From positions 1 through 6,684 of the forward strand of contig JAQUTB010000096.1 in the NCBI GenBank assembly GCA_028709985.1: a DNA stretch of 6,684 bases, read 5' to 3'. Positions within the stretch are counted from its first letter, which is position 1. The number at the start of each line of letters is the position of its first letter. The notes under the pieces were generated by a model, which was not told the origin of the DNA, searched no databases, and worked only from the letters and a program-made list of their open reading frames with translations. Positions 6,349-6,684 of this stretch are shown piece after piece. The position numbers and the translations under genes are program-made. This DNA comes from Dethiosulfovibrio sp. (GTDB taxonomy: Bacteria; Synergistota; Synergistia; Synergistales; Dethiosulfovibrionaceae).

Positions 6349-6376
6349 AGGGGATCGGTCTTCCGATCCCCTTTTT
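6349..6376 (+). terminator. Strong rho-independent terminator upstream of infC
   Basis: GGGGATCGG (6350-6358) pairs perfectly with CCGATCCCC (6363-6371) around TCTT, and an A-T pair (6349/6372) extends the stem. TTTTT follows at 6372-6376. It lies 165 nt after the solute-binding gene and 87 nt before infC. It either ends the solute-binding transcript with a long 3' UTR, ends a short RNA from P1, or acts as an attenuator in an infC leader. It only works on the + strand, because no T-run lies on the other side. Confidence 0.9.
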
Positions 6377-6408
6377 ACGTGTGTTTGTGGCAAGGTGTCG
6401 GAGAGCGA

Positions 6409-6437
6409 TAGGCAATCTCGATTGTGAGATTTATATT
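6409..6437 (+). promoter_or_regulatory. Candidate proximal infC promoter (P2) with palindrome in spacer
   Basis: TAGGCA (6409-6414, four of six matches) and TATATT (6432-6437, five of six) are 17 nt apart, downstream of the terminator. Transcription would start near 6444 and leave a 5' UTR of about 20 nt. A perfect inverted repeat, AATCTC (6414-6419) and GAGATT (6426-6431) with a 6-nt centre, fills the spacer between the two boxes, a common position for a repressor site. No regulator can be named. Confidence 0.45.
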
Positions 6438-6463
6438 TATTTAGAAGGGATCGGTGAACCGTT

Positions 6464-6684
6464 ATAGCTAAGAAACTTCCTGACGAGCCGAGAGTCAACG
6501 AAGAGATAACAGTGAAGGACGTCCTGTTGATAGACGATCAAGGGGTTAAGGTCGGGGTTATCCCGACGGAGCAGGCTCTTGCGCTGGCGACATCCAAAGA
6601 GCTCGACCTTGTTGAGGTGGCTCCAGGGGCGACGCCCCCTGTGTGCCGAATTCTGGATTACGGAAAGTTCCGTTATCAGCAGCA
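6464..6684 (+). CDS. infC: Translation initiation factor IF-3, 5' part, ATA start
   Basis: IF3 binds the 30S subunit, prevents premature joining of 50S, and rejects wrong start codons and tRNAs. Seventy-three codons are visible before the window ends, covering the N-terminal domain: EPRVNEEI at residues 8-15 (E. coli counterpart RINGEI), [38 protein letters not shown]. The reading frame is closed by TGA at 6455-6457, and no ATG, GTG, TTG, CTG, ATT or ATC occurs between it and GTG 6512. Starting at 6512 would delete the conserved RVNEEI segment. The best start is therefore ATA at 6464, with GGTGA (6453-6457) 6 nt upstream. E. coli and B. subtilis infC use AUU, which IF3 itself represses. The C-terminal domain, and any rpmI and rplT genes after it, lie outside the window. 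Confidence 0.93.
   Translation, partial: MAKKLPDEPRVNEEITVKDVLLIDDQGVKVGVIPTEQALALATSKELDLVEVAPGATPPVCRILDYGKFRYQQ

Noticed and set aside
6205..6411. Small + strand ORF of 68 codons between the solute-binding gene and infC
   Set aside because: It has an AAGGAG upstream of its TTG start, but it runs straight through the strong terminator at 6349-6376, shows no recognisable protein features, and overlaps the promoter and stem-loop signals.
1..6684. CRISPR array, insertion sequence, tRNA or rRNA gene
   Set aside because: No regularly spaced repeats, no transposase-like reading frame with terminal repeats, and no tRNA cloverleaf or rRNA sequence was seen on either strand.

Overview
The window reads as a chromosomal housekeeping segment from a bacterium that is probably a member of Synergistota (a Dethiosulfovibrio-like anaerobe). 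That placement is an inference from codon habits (very frequent AGG for Arg and ATA for Ile in slightly GC-rich genes) and the flavour of the proteins; no marker in the window proves it. All six genes lie on the + strand: rpsO (ribosomal protein S15), pnp (polynucleotide phosphorylase), dut (dUTPase), thrS (threonyl-tRNA synthetase), a secreted solute-binding protein without a transporter partner, and the 5' end of infC (translation initiation factor IF3), which is cut by the window end.

Layout. Positions 1-272 hold no recognisable gene, only T-tracts, a good extended -10 promoter and a foldable leader for rpsO. A strong intrinsic terminator follows rpsO. Then pnp, dut and thrS form a tight run: 3 nt separates pnp from dut and 59 nt separates dut from thrS. 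dut starts with TTG, and its first codons form a perfect 13-bp hairpin. A second hairpin with a UGU loop lies just upstream of the thrS ribosome-binding site. After thrS comes a separate transcription unit, with its own promoter and a start-site palindrome, for a periplasmic type-3 solute-binding protein. The 280-nt gap before infC holds a candidate promoter, a hairpin, a strong terminator and a second candidate promoter with a palindrome in its spacer. infC itself seems to start at an ATA codon.

How the genes work together. S15, ThrRS and IF3 serve ribosome assembly, tRNA charging and translation initiation. PNPase degrades RNA, and dUTPase keeps uracil out of DNA. In well-studied bacteria rpsO, pnp, thrS and infC are all known for post-transcriptional autoregulation. 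Each of their 5' regions here carries some structure or oddity that could serve it, except that pnp shows only the upstream terminator. No wholly new system is visible. The points most worth a second look are the infC ATA start, the dut hairpin, the thrS anticodon-like arm, the rpsO pseudoknot and the solute-binding gene lodged between thrS and infC.
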